Below are positions 52,706 through 61,189 of a DNA stretch of 64,000 bases, piece by piece. Each line of letters begins with the position of its first letter. Position 1 is the stretch's first letter. The notes beneath the pieces are model-generated. The model was not told the DNA's origin. It saw only the letters and a program-made list of their open reading frames with translations, and searched no databases. The stretch lies in contig CABVRX010000002.1 of assembly GCA_902500825.1 (NCBI GenBank), forward strand, positions 148,453-212,452, written 5' to 3'. The position numbers and the translations under genes are program-made. Source of the DNA: an uncultured Nitrospira sp. GTDB lineage: Bacteria; Nitrospirota; Nitrospiria; Nitrospirales; Nitrospiraceae.

Positions 52706-53650
52706 ATGTTCGAACAGGATCAACAGAGACGAGATTTATCACGCATCCGGATCATTGAAGTCGCTCCACGGGACGGACTCCAGAATGAGATGGCCATCGT
52801 TTCGACCGAGGACAAAGTGGTGTTCGTGGACGCTTTGTCCACGAGCGGCGTAACAGAGATCGAAGCGGGGTCGTTTGTATCGCCTCGCGCCATTCCGCAA
52901 CTGGCGGATTCCGACGAGGTGTTCCGGAGAATCGAGCGGCGGCCCGGCGTCATCTATTCAGCGCTGGTGCCGAACGAACGAGGGTTGGAACGGGCGAGGG
53001 AGGCGGCGGTCGGCAAGATTTCCGTCTTTACAGCGGCCTCTGATTTGTTCACTAGACGGAACATCAACTGCACGATCGACGAGTCGATCGTGCGGTTCAA
53101 GCCGGTGGTATTCGGGGCAAAACGTGACGGCATGACCGTGCGAGGATACATTTCCACCGTGACCCATTGTCCATTCGAGGGTGCCATCCAGCCGTTGCAG
53201 GTTCTGGATGTGGCGAGGCAGTTATTCGATCTCGGCGTAGACGAAATCTCTCTCGGGGATACTGTTGGAAAGGCTGCCCCTCGGGACATCCGAAAGCTGT
53301 TGGATGAAGTCGTGCCACGCTTTGATCGGAGTCGGCTCTCGCTTCACGTCCACGACACCTGTGGCATGGCAGTGGCCAATGTCCTGACTGCGTGGACAGA
53401 GTATGGCATTGAGGCGTTCGACACGGCCGCTGGAGGACTCGGAGGGTGTCCGTATGCGCCGGGGGCGTCGGGGAACGTGGCGACGGAAGATGTGGTCTAT
53501 GCCTTAAAAGCATCCGGTGCCGCACTTGCCGTGGATGAGCGGAAGGTGATTGCGGCGGCAAGCGAGATCGGTAAGGTTCTGAACCGCCGACTCTCGTCGC
53601 GCCTCTCGCAGGTACAGACGGAACAAACCGCGTATGAAGGTGCGGCATGA
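52706..53650 (+). CDS. mvaB: Hydroxymethylglutaryl-CoA lyase
   Basis: 314 residues of the DRE-TIM metallolyase family. The signature EVAPRDGLQNE is near the start (Arg and Asp of the DRE motif), SLHVHDTCGMA supplies metal-binding His residues, and GGLGGCPYAPGASGN holds the catalytic Cys loop. It splits HMG-CoA into acetyl-CoA and acetoacetate, the last step of leucine breakdown. ATG 52706 was chosen after AAAGG; GTG 52691 and longer forms are inside the previous gene's end. It overlaps meaB by four bases. Confidence 0.93.
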   Translation: MFEQDQQRRDLSRIRIIEVAPRDGLQNEMAIVSTEDKVVFVDALSTSGVTEIEAGSFVSPRAIPQLADSDEVFRRIERRPGVIYSALVPNERGLERAREAAVGKISVFTAASDLFTRRNINCTIDESIVRFKPVVFGAKRDGMTVRGYISTVTHCPFEGAIQPLQVLDVARQLFDLGVDEISLGDTVGKAAPRDIRKLLDEVVPRFDRSRLSLHVHDTCGMAVANVLTAWTEYGIEAFDTAAGGLGGCPYAPGASGNVATEDVVYALKASGAALAVDERKVIAAASEIGKVLNRRLSSRLSQVQTEQTAYEGAA

Positions 53651-54432
53651 GTCCCGTCGGTTCACACCCGTTCCTGTGCGACATCCACGACATGATGATC
53701 TTAGCTGAACAGGTGAGAACCGGAAACATCCGCGCCGTATCACGCCTGATCTCCTTGTTGGAAAACCACCCGGGCGGCAGAGAAGCGCTGCGCCTCCTCA
53801 ACAGCACCTCGCGGGAGACGAGGATCATCGGGGTAACGGGGTATCCCGGAGCCGGGAAGAGCACAGTGGTCAACCGTTTAGTGAGCTGCTACCGACGGAA
53901 AGGTTTGAAGGTGGGGGTTCTGGCGGTCGATATCAGTAGCTCTATCACAGGCGGTGCCCTGTTGGGTGACCGCATCAGAATGCAGGAACACGCGCTGGAT
54001 CACGGGGTGTACATTAGGAGCATGGCCACTCGTGGCCATCATGGAGGGCTTGCCCAAGCGACCGGCGATGCAGCGTTCGTATTGGAAGCAGCCGGATATG
54101 AGGTGATCCTGATTGAGACCATCGGGGTCGGCCAGAATGAAGGCGACATCGACGATGTCGCGCGCATCGTTGTGGCAGTGGTGGCGCCTGGCCTGGGCGA
54201 CGAGGTTCAAGCGATGAAGGCCGGATTATTGGAAGTCGCGCACATCGTCGTCGTCAACAAGGGAGACCTTCCTGACGCGGATAACACGTTACGAGATCTG
54301 CGTGAGTGGTGTCCGAATGTGTTGCGCACGGTCGCAACGACAGGTGAAGGGATTCCGGAGCTCGCTGCTGCGATAACGGCATACCAACAGCCTCACGCTG
54401 TCGGCCCTGTCGGTGAAGCTCGAAACTGCTGA
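53647..54432 (+). CDS. meaB: MeaB/ArgK-type G-protein chaperone of B12 mutases
   Basis: 261 residues with a P-loop GYPGAGKSTVVN, the segment VLAVDISSSITGGALLGDRIRM, and NKGD for guanine recognition (VVVNKGDLPDA). MeaB-family GTPases load and protect adenosylcobalamin in methylmalonyl- or isobutyryl-CoA mutase. The protein is about 60 residues shorter than typical members, lacking the C-terminal dimerisation arm. The start ATG overlaps the HMG-CoA lyase stop (ATGA). Its presence supports an active B12 mutase from this operon. Confidence 0.9.
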   Translation: MSPVGSHPFLCDIHDMMILAEQVRTGNIRAVSRLISLLENHPGGREALRLLNSTSRETRIIGVTGYPGAGKSTVVNRLVSCYRRKGLKVGVLAVDISSSITGGALLGDRIRMQEHALDHGVYIRSMATRGHHGGLAQATGDAAFVLEAAGYEVILIETIGVGQNEGDIDDVARIVVAVVAPGLGDEVQAMKAGLLEVAHIVVVNKGDLPDADNTLRDLREWCPNVLRTVATTGEGIPELAAAITAYQQPHAVGPVGEARNC

Positions 54433-54467
54433 CGTTCCGAGCCGTGGAAGCTTGCTATGGAGGATAT

Positions 54468-55247
54468 ATGCCGCATCAATTATTGACGATTTCTCACCAT
54501 GTCGCACGGATCACGCTGCACAATCCGCCGGCCAATGTGTTGAATTTGTCCGTGCTCAAGGAGCTTGATCTCGTCTTAAGCGAGTTGGAAGAAGATGAGT
54601 ATGTTCGAGCGGTGATTGTGACCGGTACAGGGCGGTTTTTTTGCGCCGGCGCCGACATCAATGAGCTGGCGCACCTTCATACAGAGCACGGCGGGTCGGA
54701 GTTTGCTTCTCGTGGGCAGGCGCTTCTCAACCGCATCGAGCGGTCAGACAAGCCGGTTCTTGCTGCAATCAACGGAACGTGTGTCGGCGGCGGGCTCGAA
54801 CTCGCTTTGGCCTGTCACATTCGGGTGGCGGCCGAAGGCGCAATGTTGGGGCTTCCGGAAATCAAACTCGGTCTCATCCCGGGCTTCGGAGGAACCCAGC
54901 GGTTGCCGCGGATCGTTGGGCCTTCCAAGGCGGCGGAAATGATCCTGACGGGTGAGAGTGTCTCCGCAGAGGAGGCGTTGCGAATCGGTCTGCTGAGTCG
55001 GGTGGTGCCGCCGCACGAGCTGATCACACAGGTTGAAGGCATTGCAGCCTCAATTACCACGCACGGGAAAACTGCCGTCGAAGCCGCGCTGCATGCGATT
55101 AGAGGGGGAATTGATATCCCACTGTCGGAAGGTCTGGCGAGGGAAGCGGAATTATTCGGCCGATTGTGCGCCACTTCCGACAAACACGAAGCCGCGCAGG
55201 CATTTTTGGAAAAGCGCCAGCCGAAATTGGCCGAAACAGAAGCATGA
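54468..55247 (+). CDS. Enoyl-CoA hydratase (crotonase family)
   Basis: 259 residues with both catalytic Glu residues (GGGLELALACHIRVA and LPEIKLGLIPGFGGTQ) and the loop CAGADINELA. It hydrates enoyl-CoA; crotonyl-CoA and tiglyl-CoA are likely given the mutase, thiolase and methylcitrate genes around it. It resembles the crotonase at 32153 in the divergent operon and both end in FLEKRQPxxxx, so the two may have arisen by duplication. ATG 54468 is preceded by GGAGG; an upstream start at 54444 is less likely. Confidence 0.9.
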   Translation: MPHQLLTISHHVARITLHNPPANVLNLSVLKELDLVLSELEEDEYVRAVIVTGTGRFFCAGADINELAHLHTEHGGSEFASRGQALLNRIERSDKPVLAAINGTCVGGGLELALACHIRVAAEGAMLGLPEIKLGLIPGFGGTQRLPRIVGPSKAAEMILTGESVSAEEALRIGLLSRVVPPHELITQVEGIAASITTHGKTAVEAALHAIRGGIDIPLSEGLAREAELFGRLCATSDKHEAAQAFLEKRQPKLAETEA

Positions 55248-55307
55248 ATTCGTGGAGCGTCCAGCGTGAGGGGTGAAGCGATGGTCTAGATCGCAAAGGG
55301 ACAGCCG

Positions 55308-56696
55308 ATGCTCGCAGATCGTCTCGCTCGATATAGCCAAGCGTTGCGCTACAGCGATTTACCGGATGCCGTTGTGCACGAAGTCAAACGGCGCACGCTC
55401 GACAGTCTTGGCTGTGCACTTGGATCGTGGAATGCACCGCCCTGTCGAGTCGCCCGCCTGATTGCCAAGACCGTCAAGGTGCCGCAGGGCGCCACGCTGT
55501 GGGGCACCGGTCACAAAACCCTGCCCGATCTTGCGACCTTCGCGAACGGCGGGCTGGTCCGGTATCTTGATTTCAACGATACCTATCTTTCAAAAGAGCC
55601 GGCGCACCCTTCCGATAATATCCCGGCTATTCTTTCGGTCGGCGAGGCCGTCCATGCGTCCGGCAAACGCGTCACGGAAGCCATCGTGCTCGCCTACGAA
55701 ATCCAGTGCCGGTTCTGTGACGCTGCAGCGCTACGCCCCCGCGGGTGGGACCACGTGACGTACGGCCCCTTTTCCTCTGCCCTCGGCGCCGCCAAGCTCA
55801 TGAATCTCTCCCAGGACCGGACGGTGCAGACAATCAATCTGGCCGGCATTGCGAATATGGCTCTTCGGCAGACGCGGGTCGGGGATTTGTCCATGTGGAA
55901 AGCCTGCGCCTTTTCGAACGCCGCACGCAACGGGGTGTTCGCCGCCATGCTGGCGCAACTGGGTATGACAGGACCGTCACCTATCTTTGAAGGTGAAAAG
56001 GGCTTCATGAAACTGGTTTCGGGACCGTTCGATCTTGAGATGTTGGGAGGAGAAACGGGACAGGCATCTGCAAGTGGCCGATTCAAGATCCTGGACACCT
56101 CTATCAAGCATTACCCGGTCGAGTATCACGCACAGACTGCAGTCGAGGCGGCGTTGGCGATTCGCAATGAACTGACGGAAGCGGAGGGAGCCCGTGCCGT
56201 CGATCATGTCATGGATGTTGAGATCGGGAGCTATGCCGTGGCCATCGAAATCATCGGACGCGATCCTGAAAAATGGCAGCCGGCCACGCGGGAGACGGCG
56301 GATCATAGCTTTCCTTATTGCGTTGCAACGGCATTGCTCCATGGTTCTGTGACGCTACAGTCATTCGGCCAGAAACGATTACACGATCAAGCCATGCGGA
56401 ATCTGATGAAGAGGATCCGTGTTGTGCAACAACCTGAATTCGAAGGGCGCTACCCTAAGACCATGCCGACCAGGATCACGATCAAGACCGAGGCGGGGAA
56501 AACCTATATGAGTCAGATCGATGTGCCGACCGGGCATCCCAGCAGTCCGATGTCGGATCGAGATCTGGAAGCAAAGTTTCGTCGGTTAGCAGCCGGACGG
56601 TTGAATCGTCCCCGCATCGACAAGCTGATCGAATACATATGGAACTTTGATCGTGTTCGAGATGTTGGCACACTCATGCCGCTCTTGAGGATCTGA
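55308..56696 (+). CDS. prpD: MmgE/PrpD family 2-methylcitrate dehydratase
   Basis: 462 residues of the MmgE/PrpD family. Recognisable segments are LDSLGCALGSW near the start, VRYLDFNDTYLSKEPAHPSDNIPAIL and GWDHVTYGPFSSALGAAKLM. It dehydrates 2-methylcitrate to 2-methylaconitate or on to the isocitrate form. It is followed by prpB and prpC, which fixes the pathway as the methylcitrate cycle for propionyl-CoA. AAAGGG precedes ATG 55308. The 60-base gap before it carries a short tandem GTGGAGCGTCCAGCGTGAGG spacer. Confidence 0.9.
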   Translation: MLADRLARYSQALRYSDLPDAVVHEVKRRTLDSLGCALGSWNAPPCRVARLIAKTVKVPQGATLWGTGHKTLPDLATFANGGLVRYLDFNDTYLSKEPAHPSDNIPAILSVGEAVHASGKRVTEAIVLAYEIQCRFCDAAALRPRGWDHVTYGPFSSALGAAKLMNLSQDRTVQTINLAGIANMALRQTRVGDLSMWKACAFSNAARNGVFAAMLAQLGMTGPSPIFEGEKGFMKLVSGPFDLEMLGGETGQASASGRFKILDTSIKHYPVEYHAQTAVEAALAIRNELTEAEGARAVDHVMDVEIGSYAVAIEIIGRDPEKWQPATRETADHSFPYCVATALLHGSVTLQSFGQKRLHDQAMRNLMKRIRVVQQPEFEGRYPKTMPTRITIKTEAGKTYMSQIDVPTGHPSSPMSDRDLEAKFRRLAAGRLNRPRIDKLIEYIWNFDRVRDVGTLMPLLRI

Positions 56697-56715
56697 GCTG
56701 AAGACAGGAAGGGAG

Positions 56716-57600
56716 ATGCCAAACACGGACAAAGATTCGGCAACGCAGACGAAGACATCGCGCCTGCGTGAATTACTGAGTACCCGCACTCTTGCCATTC
56801 CCGGCGCATTCAACGCGCTGGTTGCGATGCAAATTGAACGAGCCGGCTTCGAGATCGCATATGTCTCAGGGGCGACCATATCGGCTTGCCGTGGGGTGCC
56901 GGACATAGGTCTGCTGACGCTCAGTGAGATGGCGGGGGAGGCGGAAAGGATTGCCCGTGCGGTATCGATTCCGACCATTGTGGATGCAGATACAGGCTAT
57001 GGCGGTCCAACTCAAGTCGCTGAAGCGGTGAGGGTTTTCGAGGAGAGTGATCTCGCAGGTATGCAGATCGAAGACCAAGACACGGCCAAGAAGTGCGGCC
57101 ATCTTTCGGGAAAAAGTTTGGTGCCTGTCGAAGAAATGGCAGCCAAAATCAAGGCGGCTGTTCGTGCCAAGACCGATCAAAATTTCATGATCGTGGCGCG
57201 CACTGATGCCCGGGCGGTGGAGGGGCTGGAGGCCGCTATCCAACGAGCCGTGACGTATGCGGAGGCCGGTGCGGATGCGCTCTTTCCTGAGGCTCTGGAG
57301 TCACTCGAAGAGTTTCGAGTCTTCGCCCGCGAAATCCAAAAGAGGCGAATCACCGTTCCGTTGATTGCCAATATGACGGAGTTTGGTAAAACGCCACTGT
57401 TGAGCGTCGAGGAATTCGAGCACCTGGGGTATCGCGGCGTGCTCTTTCCTGTGACGGGGTTACGGACGGCCTTGCAAGCCGTCGATAGGCTGTTGGCCGA
57501 GCTGAAGCTGTTTGGGTCCCAGAAGGACTGGCTCCACCACATGATGACGCGACGAGAACTGTACAGTCTGCTTCGATATACCGACACGCAGGAACGCTGA
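56716..57600 (+). CDS. prpB: 2-methylisocitrate lyase
   Basis: 294 residues of the isocitrate lyase/PEP mutase superfamily. The catalytic loop KKCGHLSGKSLV (KKCGH) is diagnostic, and the Mg2+ segment DADTGYGG is intact. It cleaves 2-methylisocitrate into pyruvate and succinate. Start ATG 56716 follows GGAAGGGAG and the stop is 13 bases before prpC. The length equals that of characterised PrpB proteins. Confidence 0.94.
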   Translation: MPNTDKDSATQTKTSRLRELLSTRTLAIPGAFNALVAMQIERAGFEIAYVSGATISACRGVPDIGLLTLSEMAGEAERIARAVSIPTIVDADTGYGGPTQVAEAVRVFEESDLAGMQIEDQDTAKKCGHLSGKSLVPVEEMAAKIKAAVRAKTDQNFMIVARTDARAVEGLEAAIQRAVTYAEAGADALFPEALESLEEFRVFAREIQKRRITVPLIANMTEFGKTPLLSVEEFEHLGYRGVLFPVTGLRTALQAVDRLLAELKLFGSQKDWLHHMMTRRELYSLLRYTDTQER

Positions 57601-57613
57601 GAAGGGAGGACCT

Positions 57614-58792
57614 ATGAGCACAATAATGGGCGAGTCTCCCTCGACAGAGATGAAAGACTGTTCTGCTTATCGCCCCGGTCTCGAAGGGGTGGTTACCGGA
57701 GAATCGGCGCTTTGTCTTGTCGATGAAGGAGAAGCCGGGCTGCTCTATCGAGGCTATCCGATCCGCGAGTTGGCGGAGCGCAGCACGTTTGAGGAGGTCG
57801 CCTATCTGCTGTTGTTCGGCCAGCTGCCGAACCAAAAAGAGCTGACAGGGTTCTCAACGGACCTCGTTGAAAATACTGTTCTTCCTCGTCTGATCGAAGT
57901 ATTCCTCGGCGCGGTGCCTTCCGGCGCGCATCCGATGGACATCGTCCGAACGGGTGTTTCGGTGCTGGGCATGGCTGATGCGGATGCAGCCGATCATTCG
58001 CACGATGCGAACGTTCGGAAGTCAGTTCGACTACTGGCGCAAATCCCGTTAATAGTCGCGATCTCTTATCGGCTCATCAACGACAAACCTCGCATCCAAC
58101 CGCGAGGAGATCTCAGTTTCGCTGAAAACCTGCTGTATCTTCTCACTGGTCGGATGGGAGATGACCAGGCGAGAGCCATGGCTCGCGTCCTTGACGTTTC
58201 CCTCATACTGTATGCCGAACACGAATTCAATGCGTCAACGTTCGCCGCCCGCGTCACTGCCTCGACGATGACGGATCTGTATTCGGCTATTACCTCGGCG
58301 ATCGGGGCGCTTAAGGGACCGCTTCATGGCGGGGCCAACGAAGCTGTGGCCGAGATGTTTCTCGATATCGGCAGTCGTGAACGGGCGGAAGCATGGGTGC
58401 GACGGACGTTGGCAAAGAAACAGCGGGTCATGGGTTTCGGCCATCGCGTGCTCAGAAAAGGTGACAGCCGTTCAGTCATCATTCAGCGGTATGCCGAATC
58501 GCTGAGCCGGATCTGCGGCGATCACCGATGGTACGAGATTGCGACGGCTGTCGACCATGTCATGCAGCATGAGAAAGACCTTCATCCCAACCTGGATTTC
58601 TATACGGCGGTTGCCTACCTCCTGATGGAGATTCCTCGTGTTCTTTACACGCCGTTGTTCGTCTGCTCGCGCATTACCGGATGGTGCGCCCATGTCATCG
58701 AACAACAGGACCACAACCGGTTGATGCGACCACGCGCTCTCTACACGGGGCCGCCGAGGAGAGAATATGTCCCCCTTGATCGTCGTACCTGA
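57614..58792 (+). CDS. prpC: 2-methylcitrate synthase / citrate synthase family
   Basis: 392 residues of citrate synthase fold. Active-site residues are the His in LKGPLHGGANEAV, the His in MGFGHRVLRKGD and the Asp in HPNLDFYTAVAYL. It condenses propionyl-CoA with oxaloacetate; citrate synthase activity is also common for this type. Context with prpD and prpB supports PrpC. Its last 74 bases form the first unit of a 91-bp tandem duplication that contains an out-of-frame duplicate of the next gene's start. Confidence 0.92.
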   Translation: MSTIMGESPSTEMKDCSAYRPGLEGVVTGESALCLVDEGEAGLLYRGYPIRELAERSTFEEVAYLLLFGQLPNQKELTGFSTDLVENTVLPRLIEVFLGAVPSGAHPMDIVRTGVSVLGMADADAADHSHDANVRKSVRLLAQIPLIVAISYRLINDKPRIQPRGDLSFAENLLYLLTGRMGDDQARAMARVLDVSLILYAEHEFNASTFAARVTASTMTDLYSAITSAIGALKGPLHGGANEAVAEMFLDIGSRERAEAWVRRTLAKKQRVMGFGHRVLRKGDSRSVIIQRYAESLSRICGDHRWYEIATAVDHVMQHEKDLHPNLDFYTAVAYLLMEIPRVLYTPLFVCSRITGWCAHVIEQQDHNRLMRPRALYTGPPRREYVPLDRRT

Positions 58793-58902
58793 CCACATCA
58801 CGCAGGCACGGTTGATGGAACCTTGCGCTCTCTATAGGAGACTATCGAGGATAAAATATGTCTCCATTAATTGGCGTACCTGATCACATCGCACAGGCAC
58901 GG
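58719..58902 (+). repeat. Diverged 91-bp tandem duplication at the prpC-ligase junction
   Basis: Unit 1 starts at 58719 and unit 2 at 58810, both beginning GGTTGATG and sharing GCGCTCTCTA, GAGGA, ATATGTC, GTACCTGA and ACATC with CAGGCACGG to the end. Both units contain an ATG (58767 and 58858) that opens MSPLI(V/G)VPDHI(T/A)QAR. Only the second leads into the ligase; the first is inside prpC in another frame and stops after about 38 codons. Confidence 0.85.
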
Positions 58903-60585
58903 AAAGTCGAAGGGCTCTGCCCTCCACTCCCATGGAGATCATTCGCGGGGTTCTTCAAGTCCCGCGTCTACGATCGCGCGCTGGTCAACCGGACATTTTT
59001 GATCTATTGCGACGATGATCGGGCCGTCCGCTACACCTACAGTTATGGAGAATTTGGGACGGTCGTCCAATCGGTCGCGACCTTCCTGCACGACCGGGTC
59101 GGCTTAAGACCAGGGGACCGTCTGGCGACGATTCTCTTCAATCATGATGTCACGGTGGTGCTGTACTTCGCAGCGTGGATTCTGGGTGTCACGATAGTTC
59201 CAATCAACATTGAAGAGTCCGCCGATAAGAAACGCTACATCCTGGAACACTCCGAGGCGGCAGTCGTCTGTTGCTGGCATGCCTCTCTTGATGAAGTGAA
59301 AACTCTTCAACGAGAACTTCCGGCTTTACGCGATGTGATTGCGGTCAATGATGAAGGTTTTGTGGAAGGCCCGAAGCATAGGGCGAAAGCCGAGATAGGG
59401 TCGGTCCTCACTTCCTTGGCCACGTCGCTTCACACGCCCAGTCTCGACGATGAAGCGCTCATTGTCTACACGTCCGGGACCACCGGTCCGCCCAAAGGGG
59501 TAATCCTCACTGTTGAGAATGTGCTCCTCGATGCGGATGCCATCGCCGACTGGCATCAATTTGGAACAGATGACCGCCTGATGTGCGTGCTCCCGATTCA
59601 TCACGTGAATGGGACCGTTGTGACCCTGATCACGCCGTTTTATTGCAAAGGCAGCATCGTCCTGAATCGCAAATTCAAAAGCGCTACGTTCTGGAGGAGA
59701 GTGCATGAAGAACGAGTGACGTGTGTGAGTGTCGTGCCGACGCTGTTGGAATTTCTTCTCGATGCGAACGATGATCTCACTGTCTACAAGCTGGATGATT
59801 TCGACGGACTTATCTGCGGTGCGGGGCCCTTGTTGAAAGACACCGCAGCAAGGTTCGAAGACCGATTCGGGTTTCCGATTCGCCATGGTTACGGCTTGTC
59901 TGAAACGACCTGTTACTCCTGTTTTCTGCCCAATGAACTTTCGCGGGGTGAACACCGCCACTGGATCAGGAACTTAGAGTTCCCCTCCATCGGAGTTCCG
60001 ATGCGGCATAACGAAATGGCGATTTTTGGCGGGGATGGGCAATGGCTGCCGGAAATGACGAGAGGAGAAATATGCATCCGCGGCGGGATTGTGTGCGCTG
60101 GTTACTTCAAGCGGGATGACGCCAATGATGCGGCGTTTCAACGGGGCTGGTTCCATTCCGGAGACGAAGGTTTCTATGTTCGAGATAAGGCAGGGCGACC
60201 ATTTTTCTTCATTTCAGGTCGCCTCAAGGAATTGATTATTCGAGGCGGTGTCAATATTGCTCCACTGGAAATCGACGAAGTATTGAGAGGCCATCCGCTC
60301 GTCCGATTCGCGATGGCTGTTCCGTTCGAGCATCGCTACTACGGAGAGGAAATCGCCGCTTATGTGGTGCTGCGAGGCGGAGTCGCTCCTCCCACCGAAG
60401 CCGAATTGCTCGCGCATTGCCGTCAACGGCTTCCGTTCTCGAAATGTCCAAAGATTATCCGATTTGGGGAAGAAGTGCCCTACACCTCGACCGGCAAACC
60501 CAAGCGACTGGAATTAAAAACTCGCCTTGCTTCCGTGTTGGCAGCCTATCGCGATCATCAATTCAAAGACGCACAGATTGTATAG
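58858..60585 (+). CDS. Acyl-CoA ligase of the AMP-binding (ANL) family
   Basis: 575 residues. Core motifs are YTSGTTGPPKGVIL, GYGLSETTCYSC, WFHSGDEGFY and the hinge GRLKELIIRGGVNIAPLEI. The adenylation Lys is in YTSTGKPKR near the C-terminus. It forms an acyl-CoA from a carboxylic acid and ATP. The acid is not evident; propionate, acetoacetate or a branched-chain acid would suit the operon. Its N-terminal 15 codons also occur in the duplicated unit upstream. ATG 58858 follows GAGGATAAA. It is the last gene of the rightward operon. Confidence 0.88.
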   Translation: MSPLIGVPDHIAQARKVEGLCPPLPWRSFAGFFKSRVYDRALVNRTFLIYCDDDRAVRYTYSYGEFGTVVQSVATFLHDRVGLRPGDRLATILFNHDVTVVLYFAAWILGVTIVPINIEESADKKRYILEHSEAAVVCCWHASLDEVKTLQRELPALRDVIAVNDEGFVEGPKHRAKAEIGSVLTSLATSLHTPSLDDEALIVYTSGTTGPPKGVILTVENVLLDADAIADWHQFGTDDRLMCVLPIHHVNGTVVTLITPFYCKGSIVLNRKFKSATFWRRVHEERVTCVSVVPTLLEFLLDANDDLTVYKLDDFDGLICGAGPLLKDTAARFEDRFGFPIRHGYGLSETTCYSCFLPNELSRGEHRHWIRNLEFPSIGVPMRHNEMAIFGGDGQWLPEMTRGEICIRGGIVCAGYFKRDDANDAAFQRGWFHSGDEGFYVRDKAGRPFFFISGRLKELIIRGGVNIAPLEIDEVLRGHPLVRFAMAVPFEHRYYGEEIAAYVVLRGGVAPPTEAELLAHCRQRLPFSKCPKIIRFGEEVPYTSTGKPKRLELKTRLASVLAAYRDHQFKDAQIV

Positions 60586-60632
60586 AGCGAAGAGGCGAAT
60601 CAACAGCGAATAGACGCATCTGGGGGTGCTGA

Positions 60633-60821
60633 TCAATAGAGCGGAGGCTGTGGCCCCCATTGCAAGCCCGCGAGGTCAGGGTCCTCGCCATCTTGTGTCG
60701 GCCTGGTGACCTTGGCGGCCTTCCTCTGTGCACGGCGCTCTTCTTTCTCACGTTGTTTCAGCTGGCGTGCTTTTTCACGGTCCCGCTTGGCGGTTGTGGT
60801 TTTGCCTGTTCCTCCGATGAT
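60633..60821 (-). CDS. Small Lys/Arg/Glu-rich protein without a canonical start codon
   Basis: A 62-codon frame on the - strand reads IIGGTGKTTTAKRDREKARQ, a highly charged helical stretch (LKQREKEERRAQRKAA) and the ending LAGLQWGPQPPLY, then TGA. I recall small proteins of this type (KTTxAKRDRExARxxK ... GEDPDL ... GPQPPLY) from environmental bacteria. A perfect ribosome site AAAGGAGG lies just upstream, but no ATG, GTG or TTG occurs between it and the conserved part; the codons there are ATC ATC. An AUC start, or a mutated ATG, must be assumed. Function unknown. Confidence 0.5.
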   Translation of the reverse strand: MIGGTGKTTTAKRDREKARQLKQREKEERRAQRKAAKVTRPTQDGEDPDLAGLQWGPQPPLY

Positions 60822-60855
60822 GCCCTCCTTTCAGGTGCGACGTGTCTAGTAAGAC

Positions 60856-61125
60856 CTACTGTGAAGGGGTATCACGCTTCCGGGTAATCACGGACGCCTT
60901 GGACCCTGGCTTGGGGCGTCCGTCTTTCTGACGAGAGCGGGAGAGTGTATCGGGACTCAAGCCCTGACTGGCGGCTGAAGTGACCTGACGGCGAATGTCA
61001 TCTATCGACGTTGTCGATGACGTTCGCTCCGGGTCTTGCAGGCCCAGCAGATCCCAGCGGACTTTCGTTCTCCGAATGGCCCGCTTCCGTCGGTGCGAGG
61101 CTTTGGTTCCCCAGGAGGTATTCAT
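60856..61125 (-). CDS. Small basic protein, unknown
   Basis: 89 residues rich in Arg, Lys and Ser (KASHRRKRAIRRTKVRW near the start). It has a ribosome site GGAGAAG eight bases before ATG 61125. No domain recognised. It lies between two other small - strand genes and could be co-transcribed with the one starting at 61558. Coding status rests on the ribosome site and spacing only. Confidence 0.5.
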   Translation of the reverse strand: MNTSWGTKASHRRKRAIRRTKVRWDLLGLQDPERTSSTTSIDDIRRQVTSAASQGLSPDTLSRSRQKDGRPKPGSKASVITRKRDTPSQ

Positions 61126-61189
61126 GATTCTTCTCCGATTCCAAGGTTTTCATTCAGCGATGCGCGGAGAAATCCGCTTCACACGACCT

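Noticed and set aside
47178-58792. Two parallel propionyl-CoA routes (methylmalonyl and methylcitrate) in one operon
   Set aside because: The mutase residues point to isobutyryl-CoA, so only the methylcitrate route is supported for propionyl-CoA.
60660-60887. A 75-codon + strand frame with hydrophobic residues
   Set aside because: It is the antisense of the charged small protein at 60633-60821, whose - strand frame has a strong ribosome site.
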